From NCBI GenBank assembly GCA_039621445.1, contig CP154954.1, positions 77,882,073-77,946,072 on the forward strand: a stretch of 64,000 nucleotides of DNA, written 5' to 3'. Below, piece after piece: positions 1 to 37,450 of the stretch. A program made the position numbers and the translations under genes. This DNA is from Euglena gracilis (lineage: Eukaryota > Euglenida > Euglenophyceae > Euglenales). The notes below the pieces were generated by a model. The model was not told where the DNA came from and did no database searches. It saw only the letters and a program-made list of their open reading frames with translations. Each line of letters opens with the position of its first letter. Position 1 is the first letter of the stretch.

Positions 1-186
1 GTTCGAATGTCCGACAATGTCCGACATCCCATGAAAGGGCAGTGTATGTGTGTATGTGTGTCAAAAGTCAATTTCTTGGAAAAATATTGGGACAGACAGG
101 GTGAGCATTGGAGTCAGCAACTGCTTCTCTGGTTCAAAAAAAAAAAAACTGGCTCAGAAACCATTTTCTGGGGAGACGAAACACAT

Positions 187-340
187 AGATCTTGCCCGCC
201 CCCCCCCCCCTTGTCGTACGACCGGGTTCCTGCAACCTGTGACCGGGGGGTGGTCATAACACCCCCATGACCTGCAACCTGTGACCGGGGGGTGGTCGTA
301 AATGAGGGGTGGTCGTACGACAAAGGGGGGGGGGGGGGCG
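187..340. repeat. Short inverted-repeat element with GTCGTACGAC termini
   Basis: Ends are CCTTGTCGTACGACC near 209 and GGTCGTACGACAAAGG near 316, inverted copies of each other. Inside, a unit containing CTGCAACCTGTGACCGGG is repeated at about 231 and 272. The element is next to the last visible ISWI exon. Confidence 0.55.
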
Positions 341-392
341 GGTGGTATGAACCAGGAAAGCCCTGTCCGTACAGTTGGCGGCTCGGCTGCAC

Positions 393-18060
<17,668 letters not shown>

Positions 18061-18135
18061 GGGCACAGTGGAATGGGCCGGCGGTGTGGCCCGGATAGCG
18101 CGTTGCTGTTGCCGTTGGTTTTTTTTTTGAGTGCC

Positions 18136-18415
18136 ATGGCGTGCTGTGCTGTGCTGTGCTGTACACTGTGCACTGTGCTGCGCACTGTGCTGTGCTGCAC
18201 TGCGGTGAGCTGCGCTGTGCTGTGCTGCGCACTATGCCCCAGGGGGGTGGTGCTGCTGCGGCTGGGCTGGGCCAAAATCGGGCCCCCCCCATGGGGATCT
18301 GCAAATCCTTAAAGAGATGTGTGCTGTGCACTGTGCTGTGCTGCGCTGTTCTGCGCTGTGCTGCGTTGTGCTGTGCCGTGCCGTGCCGTGCCATGCTGTG
18401 CTGTGCAATGTGCGT
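18136..18415. repeat. GTGCT pentamer minisatellite
   Basis: Two blocks, 18,136-18,235 and 18,318-18,412, of tandem CTGTG/GTGCT units with scattered substitutions, interrupted by an 80-bp unrelated stretch. Confidence 0.9.
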
Positions 18416-19385
18416 TCTGGGTGTGTTGCACACCTCCTTCACACTGGCATGGCTCGCACGGATTGGCCACTTTTTGGGGGATCCAATATCTTCTCTCAAT
18501 AACTACACACACCAGACATAAGAACTTAACCCATACTCACTCAACCAAAAACACTCCGCAATATACAAAGCCCTGCGGAGAAATTGAAAAAAAATGCACC
18601 ATTTATAGGCAACAAACAGCTGTAAGTGAACAATCATTGTCCTAGGCGCTTTTCTCATTCCACACTGGACATTGGTACCGTCCCTCAGGAGAGTTGTCCG
18701 CAGGATCAAACAGAGGTGGTGCTTCCTTCCGGGGGCGTTGAGGTCAGGGGGACGAATGGCCCAATCGCCGTGCTTGCAAAAATACGAAGAGTTTCTTTTG
18801 CTCCCCCCCTTGCCCCAAATTTCACCAACTTCTAATTCAAGTCCGCTGCCTTAAGCAGCTGACTGTGCTGAGAAAGGGCGAGGGGTGGGGAGGCTTGGGA
18901 CGGTGTGCCAGGCCATTTGTCCACCCCCTGGGCTGGGGGGCGGTGGGGGTGGGTCCACCCCTTCCCCTTCCGCAGCGTCCCCGGCCACGGGAAGGGACCC
19001 GCAGGGACTGTGTGCCGCTGTGGCAACGGAGAAGCGCTTCGGGTGCGTGGAATCATCGTCGGGAAAAGAGGCAACTTGTCAAGTCGGCTGCTTGGCGTAT
19101 GACCCGGCCGCCGGGGAAACCCAGTGGCGCCCAACCCCGTGCGACCCACCCCAACGCTTCCAGTCAGCAATGCCAGAGCATGCGAACCAAAGCCAAACGG
19201 AAGGGTTTTCCGTCGCGGCGTAGCGGGGCCCTCATCATCTCAGAGGCACGCCGCCCCTGTCCCAGCGAGACGACCAGGCTGGGCTTGGGGTCCCCCTCCA
19301 CCGATCGGCCGGAGCGTGTGGCCCGCATCGATGGCGGCGAAGCAGCCCTGGCGGCCTATGGCGGCAAGGAAGAGGGGAGCAGCGT

Positions 19386-19645
19386 GCAGGGGGGTTTTTA
19401 AGACCGGGGGGAGGGGGTGCCCCCCCCACCCACCCACCCTAGGGGGGGTCCCGGGGGACCCACAAACTTTTCCCGAAAAATGCCAAAACTTGCGAAAAAC
19501 GCTAAAAATAGCCCCCTTTTCAAAAAAAATTTGGCGCCTTCAGCGCCGAAAAGTCTCCCAGTGGGCCAGGGGGGGAGCTCGGCCAAACCCACCCACCCCC
19601 CTCCCCCCCCCTGGGGGGGTGCAAGCCTTAAAAAAAAAAAACCCT
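19386..19645 (+). mobile_element. hAT-like non-autonomous element, family A copy 3
   Basis: Begins CAGGGGGGTTTTTAAGACC and ends CTTAAAAAAAAAAACCCTG. The interior includes GGCGCCTTCAGCGCC, a one-base variant of the stem-loop. Flanks agree only weakly (AGCG). Confidence 0.65.
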
Positions 19646-19734
19646 GAGCGCAAATCAAACCATCGGGACCAGGGTATTGCTTAGCCCAGCTCAGAGGCTG
19701 GAAAATTTGGGCTGGCAGGAAAATGGCTGCTGGC

Positions 19735-19990
19735 TGACCCCCCACTCCCCCCCGTTGGGGTCCCCCGGCTGGAACGGGGCCTTGACCTGGGGTCGAGCTG
19801 GGTACCAAATGATCGAAACTGCAAAAAAAAAAAGTCCAAAGATGCCAAATATGCAGAAATTCAATTTTTTTGCCCCTAAATTTGCCTTGGCCAGGCCAAA
19901 TCAGACCCATTGTCAACCATTTTGACCTATTTTGCAACCCTGAAAGCTGAAAATCCATACTGACCTGCCGCCCAAAGGGTGGTTAAAAAA
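19735..19990 (-). repeat. Family F repeat, copy 1
   Basis: Inverse of copies at 52,080-52,370 and 53,940-54,200, sharing the (inverse of) TGGCTGGACGGTAACGG-like end and CAGCTC/CAGGC blocks around a run of AAAATGGG-type sequence. Confidence 0.5.
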
Positions 19991-22859
19991 CAACTGGTTG
20001 CAGGGAGGGATGGGGGTCCGCAGCTATTGGCTGGCAGGGGTTGGGATGCCCTCTGATTTAAGCGACGCCCTGATCGGGATGTGTAACTGCGGAAATATCT
20101 TCAAAAAATGCATACACGTATAGAGAAATAAATACAACAGGGGAATTACATAGGCGGGGTGGGGCGCATAGGTGGGGCGCTTGAAAATTTTGTGTGGCAT
20201 ACCCCAGCCCCAAAGCTTCTGCCAGCCCATCGGTTGTGATGCTGTGTGCACACTAGCACGGCCCCACCCCACGCAGCAGTTGGTCCAGCGGGGTCAAGGA
20301 AATTACAAAAATTAAAAATTGGGTTACTGATGGGGTTGGGATTGGGAGTTAGGTCAACCTTTAGATTAGTTTTAGGTGTACAAGTTAGGCCTAAAATTAG
20401 GCCAAACTCCTGACCCTAACCATATTCCATCAACAACGCAAAAAAAACTGTCGAAATTTTTTGACCCCAATATGCACACACGCATACATATGCACACACG
20501 CATATATAAATCAAAAAAAAAGAAAAGCGGGTTTGTGTTTGTTTAGTTGCGGCATCCAATGGGTAGTGTGCCGAACTCCTTGTGGATGTGGATTGGAAAA
20601 TGGCACCCCGCTCCTGCAAAGAGAAACCTCCCCAAACTCATTCAAATGTTCGCTCTTTTGGGTCGAGTGATGCATAAAACAGACACGTTGGGACAACACC
20701 CAGATTCTAAACACAAAAAAGAAACAAAGAAAAAATTGACAGATGGCCTTTCCTTTAAACAGCCTGAGGGGCATCGGACAGGCATATGGCCACCGTGAGC
20801 CGCTTCCTAACAAAAGAAAAGGCCGAAAAAGAATGGACTGTTTGAAATCCGAAAAAACTCTTAACAAAAATAAAGGTGATGATGATGCATTATAATAAAA
20901 AAAAGTTGAGAAATGTGCATAAACTTCTGCCCAGGGATATTTCTCCTCCAAATTTTGTTTCCTTTGGATCCCTTTATGTGTACTCCTGAAGTTAGATAGC
21001 TGTGAGCAGAAAAATATGCAAAATGGATTTCTTTCCACACAGAAAATTTTCCACACAATGTTGAAAATTTGTCAGAAAATAGTGCAGCTGAGATCCAGGC
21101 CCTGTTGTTCTAGACTGTGGAAAAGATGCCCACAAGAGATATGACACCTCAGATGCCTTATTGCTGCTGTGATTACTGTCCACAGTTTCCAGGCAGAAGG
21201 AGGAAAAGCACAAAGCTGTTTGGAGAACCATTTAAATGTTAAATAATATTCCTTTTTGGTAAAAATCCTTGTCACCCAGTGAAGACAAAACAAGGATATA
21301 AAAAATTGGAATTGCTGCAGCCTGTACTTCGCCTCTTTTTAGAAAAAGGACAACTTGCATGAAAACCTGGGGAGGAACACCAAACCTTGAAGAACCGTGT
21401 CCAGCTTTTATTTGGATGTTTTGCGAAATCCCAAAGATGGAGTGGGGGACAGGAGGGAAACATGGGGTGGGGTGGGGCTATATAAATATTAAAAACAAAA
21501 TGGGTCTCCCACAGGCACTTTCGGGAAAAAGAATTCCATCATGATTAATATATGCCTCAGAGCGCCGAAATAGGGGTGGGATACTACTCAAGGGGGTGCG
21601 GGCCATTATCGGCGGGGAACACACCAAAAGCCGCGAGTGCGCACATGCCACGCAAGACGCTTCGGTGAGCTCGGTGGGAAAGCAGAATGTGGGTCAGGGG
21701 GCGGAGAGATTGCAAAAAAAAGGTCACGGTGTCACGGTCAACGATGGCACGGGCGAGCGACTGCGTTGGGCCACGGGGCCACACCAAAGGGCCCAAGAGG
21801 GTGCCGAGGCAGACCAAGAGGTGAGCCGGCTGCAATGGGCTTCCAGCATCAAAAAAAAATACAAATATTCCAGGAATTCCAAATGAAAGATTTCCAGTTG
21901 TCCAAGAAAAGGATTCGGGATGCTGGACCTGTGACTGGGTTTGAAGGCTTTGTGGGTCCCCAGCAAGAGGTGGGAGTTTGACCCCTATTTTTAGCCTCTT
22001 TTTTTTCCTGGGGCTTAAAAAACAAAAAGGTCACAGGTTTGAATTTCTTTCTTTGAATTTTTTCTGCAGTGAACAGCAGTGCATTGCCTGCAGGTGCCAG
22101 GGGGTTGGCCAGGGCACCTGCGGTCATTGACCACGGCGGACAAGCGCAAAGAGTGTATCCACCCCCCAGTGGCCCAGTAGGGGCAAGATGGGCTTCACAG
22201 GCACTGCCATTCTGCCATTGGTCTCAGTGGTTCTCTAACCCCCCCACCACATCCACCCTACCCCCCAGGGGGTCCAACATTAGAGATATCCCTGGACGAG
22301 CTTTCGGCTGCTCCTGACAGACCCTGCCAAACCACAGGAAACGGCGTGCATCAGAACAGAGAGGGGCCAGAGGTCACCAGGGGGGGGGGGGGGGGTCAGC
22401 TCTTCTTGACGTGCAGGCTGCGGCGAGGTTCAGGGGAGTGGGCCGGGACCAGGCTGGGGTGGGAAATTTAGGGTGGGCAGGGACCCACTTTCTCCCGGTC
22501 AGAGGGTTTTTTTAGGAACCCTCTCCCGGGGAGGGGGAAGGGTCAGACCCACCCACCCACCCCCCCCTGGGGCGTGCGCCCCTTATAGCACAAGGCACCC
22601 GCCCTGGAGATGGTAAAAAAAAAAGCCTGTGCAACCCTAACCAATCCGCTAATCCTCTGGCCCCCATGGGGCTGGTGACGACCTTTGTACAGAGCCCCTT
22701 CGCCTCCTGCGAGCGTGTGGATTGAATGGGAAGCCCCGTGAGGGGTGTACCGGACACCAGTTGACAACAAAGCCGACAGAGAGGTCTTTATGCAGGCAGG
22801 ACAGGGAGGATGTGCTTTTCGGGGGGATGCATATACGCTGTGAGATCCGGGGTGCCTAC

Positions 22860-22927
22860 CACCGGCAGAGGAATTGCAGGCCCAAATGTTGCTGCGGCGA
22901 CAAACGAGGTGGAAATTTCGCGACTGC
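22860..22927 (-). CDS. Candidate exon of unknown gene
   Basis: Bounded by TTGCAG on the acceptor side and GTAGGC on the donor side, open in the frame SREISTSFVAAATFGPAIPLP. It could be a further 3' exon of the kelch gene; the phase is compatible only with an unseen exon between. No family recognised. Confidence 0.3.
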
Positions 22928-23579
22928 CTGCAATTTCCCCAGGGAACCCTTTCCCTCGGATGATATGACAGCATGAGAACATTTCACAATCTTGCGATGA
23001 AGCTCATTTGAAAAAAAGTTCACCCACTATAATTCAGCAAATGAATAGTGGTGCTTTTCTTTTAGTTCAGCTGCACTTTTTTAGGTTTTGCGACCCGAGG
23101 AGGGGGTTCTGGCCCACAGACCCCAGGGGAACCACTATTGGGGGTCAATTTTGGGGGGTGCAAATTCTTCGGCTTTCTCACCGAAAATAGAAGAAAACCC
23201 TGCCTCTGGTTGGGTGCCCACCCGGCCCGACCCCCCCTTCAAACCTTGGGGGGGTTAGCTGGGTATTGCAACCAGGCAGCTTTTTAAGGGGGGGCGCGGG
23301 GGGGGGGGGGGCTATGGGCAAGCAGGGGGCAGGGGGCCAAAAAATGGTCATTTTCACAGGATAGTTGGCTGGGTCGGCAGGCACCGGGGTCCAAAACCGA
23401 CCCCCCCAGGGGGGGGGGGGCGTGCCTGCTATGGGCAGGCCCTCCCCCATCACATTGAGAGGCTCAACGATTCTCCGATAAAGAAGATCCAAAATATTCA
23501 CTCTACAGAGTGGTTGCTGAGCTGAAAAAATGTACAAAACCGGCGCTCACTTAAAATGCCCTGCCCACCCCTCAGGGGA

Positions 23580-23745
23580 TTTCTGTGGAGGGCGCCGGCC
23601 TGGGAGGGTCGCGGCGGTCCATGTCCATCGCCCCCTCCTCCCCGCCGTCCCCCTCGCCGTTGTACACGGACCCGAACACCCGCTTCTCCCCGCGCGTCGC
23701 ATGCTCCGAGCTGCGCCGGGAAACGCAAACCAGGTGGGGTGGACG
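23580..23745 (-). CDS. Coding-like GC-rich segment, unknown
   Basis: The minus strand reads SEHATRGEKRVFGSVYNG followed by an acidic Gly/Glu-rich linker. The acceptor-like CGGCGCAG precedes it. It may belong to the same transcript as the kelch exons, but phase does not prove it. Confidence 0.25.
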
Positions 23746-24032
23746 TGCGGGACACCGGGGCCAGCATGCAAAAATTCAAAATGAAATAATAACAAAAATT
23801 GAATAAAAATTGAGTAAAATTGAAAATAAATTAAGTTTTTTTAAAAAAATTGAATCGCCCTCCGATTGACTGGCAGACAATGCTGCCTTTTTCAATCTCC
23901 GGAAATGTTTGTGCTTAAGCATCATCTTGTTTTATGTTTTTGCATCTTGCTTTGTGTTTTTGGCGACTGTGCCTTTGGCTCGGGAAAGAATCTGGGTTTT
24001 TCCAAGATTGGCAGTTTGAAGCTCTCAATAAC

Positions 24033-32785
<8,753 letters not shown>

Positions 32786-33197
32786 CTGCGGGGAAACGGA
32801 AATGGGCATGCAACGTAAATCAACACAAGATTGAAAATCCTGTCCTGTGTTTCTGATTCTGTCATGCAAAAAAGCTGTGAAACAACAAAACATACGAGCA
32901 AGGACAAATAAGAGCAGCAACAGCACCAACAGCAACAGATTTACAGAATCTTCTTGCAAACTTCCACAATCAAACCCCCAGACCCACCCAGGTGGGTCCA
33001 GCCACCACCTTTTTTCCAACCGGCCTCTTCGACCCCCCTGGGGTCCTTCAGAAAACCCCTGTTCCATATTTTCAGAATCAGTGTGTTCCCATAAGAAAGT
33101 ATGAATGACAGTTCAAAACACCTTTTTATGTTGTAAAATGAAAAAAAATGAACAGAGGAGGATAAAATTTTCTTTTTTTTCTTTTACTGAACTGCAG

Positions 33198-35289
33198 GTT
33201 CAAGTGAGGACCGTCGATGGGCAAGTCACGACCAAGATCCCCCCTGGTACCCAGCCTGGGACGAAGTTGAGGTTTGCGTGCAAATGTTCGCTTCCCTCCC
33301 CTTCTGCCTGCCCATTCCACCTTTAAGGGAGTGCAGTTTTTCTCAAAGAATCCTGAGTGTGGAACTCTGCATTCTGTTACACATTATTTTGCATTTTCAC
33401 CCTCAGGGGAGGGAGGGTTCAATATAAGAAGGAAGGAAAAATTTGCCTTTTTGGGGGGTCTGGAGACCCCCCCCCCCGGTTGGTCCGGTTGGTCCAGACC
33501 CCCTTGGCAGGTGGTGGGGGGTCCGGAACCCCCCCCCCCGGTCCAGGAGAGGGGGACACCCCCCACCTCAACCCGGCACTTTGCACCTCTTTGACAAATT
33601 TTACCCAAAAAGTGCCCAAAATGGCACTTCTGGTCGTTTTGGGGGGTCAAAAATTTTCGGCCTGGCGCTTCATGCTGGGCCCAAAATCAGTCACGCCGGA
33701 CTGCGCCACTGTTTATGCGGGAGGGGGACTGGAGGGGAGTCCGACCCACCCCCAACTTGCCCTTACATTGAACCCTGGGGGGTGTTTAAAAATCTTTATA
33801 CAGCGCAGTTTCTTCGCCATCCATGTGTACGTCTTTCATTGTGTTCTCACAGGTTGGCCAAGAAGGGCGTGCCATCGCTTGGAAACATTAACAATCGTGG
33901 TGATTGGGCTTTGGTGCATGTCCTTCTCATTTGTTACAGGAGAAGCAGGGGGGGATATGCAAGTTGGATAATTTGAATTTTTTGCATAATCGAAAATCTT
34001 GAAATTTTGCACTTTTTTGTATATTTGCATTGTTTTGCATGATGTTTTTGTGAAATTTTTGTGAAAAATCTTTTTTGCATATTTCGCTTTTCCGATTTTG
34101 TTCGGGCATTTGCACAGGCAAATTGCTCCACTAGCAGATCAGTGGAGGTTGCATATTTCACGTTTTTCGACCAATTTCACATAAGTATAGTTCATAAAAA
34201 TGAAATATAAGTGGATGCAACCAGGTGAACCAATCATATCGCTTCACAAGTTTGCACTACATTTTCTTTTAGTGTCACATTTTTGGAGCAGGTGAAATTT
34301 TTCCAAGTCCTCTCCAGTGGAAAAGTGTACAGCCCATGGGGAGCTCCTTAAGGAATCTATACACAACTTGCATTTTTGCATTTTTTTTTGCATTGCAGCC
34401 TTGTTGAATATCCCCCCCTGGGAAAAGCTGTTTTTGGTGACCAGTCACTCAGTTGCATTTGTTTTTTGTTGCTTCCAAAGTTGAAACACAAAAAAAACAA
34501 CACAAAATATTGGTAAATGCATTTTACCTTTTTAATGTCCCAAGACGGAATTGCACACATGTCAGATTTTTTTTTAGATATTTGTTTCAGGGTTCAGGTC
34601 CAAGTTTTGAATGACAGGTGATACATCGGTCCTTCATGTGTGGAGCTTCACCATTTCCAGGGGTGAAATTCCAGGGTATTTTGGCCTTATGGTATTGCCC
34701 TTTGGTCTTTTGGTATTTTTTGGCCCTAATTTTTGCCCCCTATTTTTGGCCCTTACTCGACATGGTGCTGAGTTTTGATTACCCCCAATTTGACCCCCAT
34801 GAAATGAGAATTTGCCCAACATTGAACAAAAATGCCGGTCCTGTCCGCTGCATTTCCTGCGTGTCAACCAACAGTGCTAGTGGTGCTCTGAAGCCATGCA
34901 GCACCTTACGGTGCATGGTGAAAGGAGTGGATATTCCAGGGCAACCAAAATTTGGGGCTTTCAAAGAAACATTCCATATGCGTAATTGCTCAGGGGTGGG
35001 TCTGGGGCAGACCCCCCGACCGGGGGTTCCTGGGCCAGAAGCAGGTTTTGGCGGAAGTCGCCAGAAACTGTTTGGGAAATGCTTTTTGACGGCTTGTTTT
35101 TTGGGGGGGTCCTGCCCTTGGCACATTTGCTTGCGGTGCCGCAAACTGCACGCAAAGGTCGGCAATGCGGTGGTTGCCACAAAGCCTGGTGGGGACCACA
35201 TCGTGACCATCAACGTCCGCCTGCCAAAATCGCTGGACGACGAGGACCGGCGGGTCTTCCAAAAGCTTGCGGCAAAGGGTGGAGTCTGA
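33198..35289 (+). CDS. DnaJ/Hsp40 C-terminal exons
   Basis: Co-chaperone of Hsp70. Exon 33,198-33,272 (acceptor CTGCAG) reads VQVRTVDGQVTTKIPPGTQ and PGTKLR, the DnaJ C-terminal-domain signature (V-VPTIDG-V-KIPPGTQ-G). Exon 35,161-35,289 reads GNAVVATKPGGDHIVTIN then VRLPKSLDDEDRRVFQKL and stops with TGA, matching GD-YVTVNV-IPK-L. The join KLR-GNAV fits the LRGKG region. The 1,888-bp intron has no GT: it starts TTTGCGTGCA and ends TGCACGCAAAGGTC, a perfect 10-bp complement. J domain and zinc finger exons were not found; they would have to lie left of 33,198 among antisense kelch exons. Confidence 0.8.
33415..33776 (+). mobile_element. hAT-like non-autonomous element, family D copy 1
   Basis: Begins AGGGTTCAATATAAG and ends CTTACATTGAACCCTG. 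The interior GTGCCCAAAATGGCACTTC and CGGCCTGGCGCTTCA are shared with copy 2. It lies in the DnaJ intron. Confidence 0.65.
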
Positions 35290-35377
35290 GGTCTGGGCCA
35301 ACCCACCAACCAGCATTATTTGGGGTTGGAAATGTCACAGCTTTGAATGAACAGAATAAAGCATCAAGGTGGTGGGG

Positions 35378-35807
35378 CAGGGTTCCATATAAGGAGGGCG
35401 TACATGGTTTAGGTGGGGGGGTGTCCCCCCCCCACCCCCCCCCCCCTGGCCCGCAGGGGGGGGTCCGGACCCCCCCCCCACCTGCAAGGGGGGTCCGGAC
35501 CGACCCTCGGGGGTACCCGGGACCCCCCCCCAAAAAGGGTCAATTTTTTCCTCCGGCGCTTTGCGCCGAAAATTTTTTGCATTTTTGGCCAATTTTTGCC
35601 CAAAAAGTGCCCAAAATGGCACTTTTGGTCGTTTTGGGGGGTCAAAATTTTTCGGCCCGGCGCTTCGCGCCAGGCCGAAAATCGGTCACCCTGACCGCGC
35701 CACTGTTTAGGTGGGGGGGGGTGCCCCCCCCCCCCCCCCCCCCCCTCCTGGCCCGCAGGGGGGGTCCGGACCACCCCCCCCCCCTCCTCTCCTTATATCG
35801 AACCCTG
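35378..35807 (+). mobile_element. hAT-like non-autonomous element, family D copy 2
   Basis: Begins CAGGGTTCCATATAAGGAGG and ends CCTTATATCGAACCCTG. Flanked by identical 8-mers TGGTGGGG (35,370-35,377 and 35,808-35,815). Two stem-loops GGCGCTTTGCGCCG and GGCGCTTCGCGCC. It lies just downstream of the DnaJ stop. Confidence 0.85.
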
Positions 35808-36504
35808 TGGTGGGGTTACATAATTACCCAAAGGCTTTGTTCCTCCCCCAAAGCAAATATCTTTAATGTATCAGAGGCAGGTGTGATTCTTGGCGTTCAG
35901 TTTAGTATAATGCTTGGTGACAAAACTGTGCACATGTGTTTTATCTTGGTTGTGTGACTCCATTTCTGCAAAATCTGCTGCAAAAAATCCATAAAACTGT
36001 CTGCAAATGAATTTGTGTTAACTCCAATGTTTCAACATGATAAGTCAGAAGCTGAAAGCAACTCTGGTAGGACAAAATTTGACACAGAAAAGGTAGTTGT
36101 GTCCCACTCCGGGAACTTTGTCATTGGGGTCCAATTTGATGTTTGTCTGGTGACGCCTTCTGCGGAATGATCTATGAAGATGGATGTGAAGTTACATAAG
36201 GATATATGTGCAAATATATGCAATATATTTTAGATATACATGTATATACATGTAATTATATATGGCATTAGGCAATGCTTTTTTCGGTTGTGTTGAAAAT
36301 TCCCAAAATTGTTCAAAGAGGCAATTTGTCACCATGTCCAAAAACATTTTTTTCTCCATTTCCAAAGGTTGTGTTCAGGACAGTTTCACCTGCAAAAAAA
36401 AAAAAAAAATGCATGACAGGGGGGTAATTGCACTTATTAAAAGATGTATGAAAATGGAAGGATTAAATTCCTGCATTTTGTGGGGCAATCCTGCTAAAAA
36501 TGTT

Positions 36505-36539
<35 letters not shown>

Positions 36540-36553
36540 TTTTTTATTTTTTT

Positions 36554-36600
<47 letters not shown>

Positions 36601-36730
36601 CTATTTTGTTTGTTGTTTTTTTTTTTTATTTTTTCTATTTTTATGTTTTCTGTTTTTTTTTTTTTTTTCTTCTTATTTTTCTTTTTTTTTATTTTTTTTT
36701 TTTTTTGTTTATGTCTTTTTTCTTTTTTCC
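36505..36730. repeat. Poly(T)-rich tract
   Basis: About 225 bp of T with scattered A, C and G. Confidence 0.97.
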
Positions 36731-36799
36731 CAGGAGGCTCAATCAAATTAGTCAAATTTTGAGTTGTCTTTAACAGAAGCTTGAGCTTTCACAGCGTTT

Positions 36800-37450
36800 T
36801 CTGTTGATACCCCCGCCCCCCCCCCCCCCGTCCACCGACCACCCCCCCCCCGTCAGGAATGGATGGGAAGCCCTTCGGTATTGAGGTAGGTGGTAGGGGG
36901 GGGGTCCCGACCCCCCCCCCCCCCCCCCCTGGGGGGTAAGGTGGTAGGGGGGGGTCCGGACCCCCCCCCCCCCCCCTAGATGTTGGGAGGGGGGGGGTCC
37001 GGACCCTCCCCACCCCCCCCCCCTGACAGTGCCTTGACAGGTGCCAAAAATAGCAGAAAATTTTCTTTCCGGCGCTGCGCGCCGGAAAATGAACAAAAAA
37101 ACCCCCCCTTTTGCTGACTTTTGGCCATATTGCCCATTTTTTGATGTGTTGGTGTTTTCCCCCAAAAATATTCAAAAAATTCAAAAAATGAGCATTTTTG
37201 GATCGATTTTCAAAGAAAAATCAGGGGTTTTTGACCGATTCCGACCTGATTTCCGGCCCTTTGCCCGTCCATGAAATCGAAAAAATTTCGGCCCCCCCTC
37301 AGTTTCGAGGTAGGAGGGGGTCCGACCCACCCCCCCCCCTCCGTGTCGGGAGGGGGGGGGTCCGACCCCCCCCCCCCCCCCCCCAAGGCTTCCCATCCAT
37401 CCCTGCCCCCCGTCCACTGACCACCCCATACACCGACCACCCCCTGGTCG
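36800..37450. mobile_element. Inverted-repeat element with GACCACCCC ends
   Basis: Left GTCCACCGACCACCCC and AATGGATGGGAAGCC; right GGCTTCCCATCCATCC and GTCCACTGACCACCCC. The subterminal parts are inverted copies. The interior has GGCGCTGCGCGCCGG and G/C runs. Confidence 0.5.

Larger units (their letters stand above)
18420..24030. other. Spacer between ISWI and kelch genes
   Basis: Mostly repeat-derived and AT-rich sequence with family A copy 3 and family F copy 1. GC-rich patches at 18,860-19,380, 21,590-21,830 and 23,580-23,745 have open frames on both strands, but I recognise no family in them. A minus-strand stretch at 22,860-22,927 has good splice signals and is listed separately. Confidence 0.5.

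Noticed and set aside
18865-19401. GC-rich open frame of about 180 codons
   Set aside because: Open on both strands, no recognised motif, and partly overlaps element A3; kept only as a note in the spacer entry.
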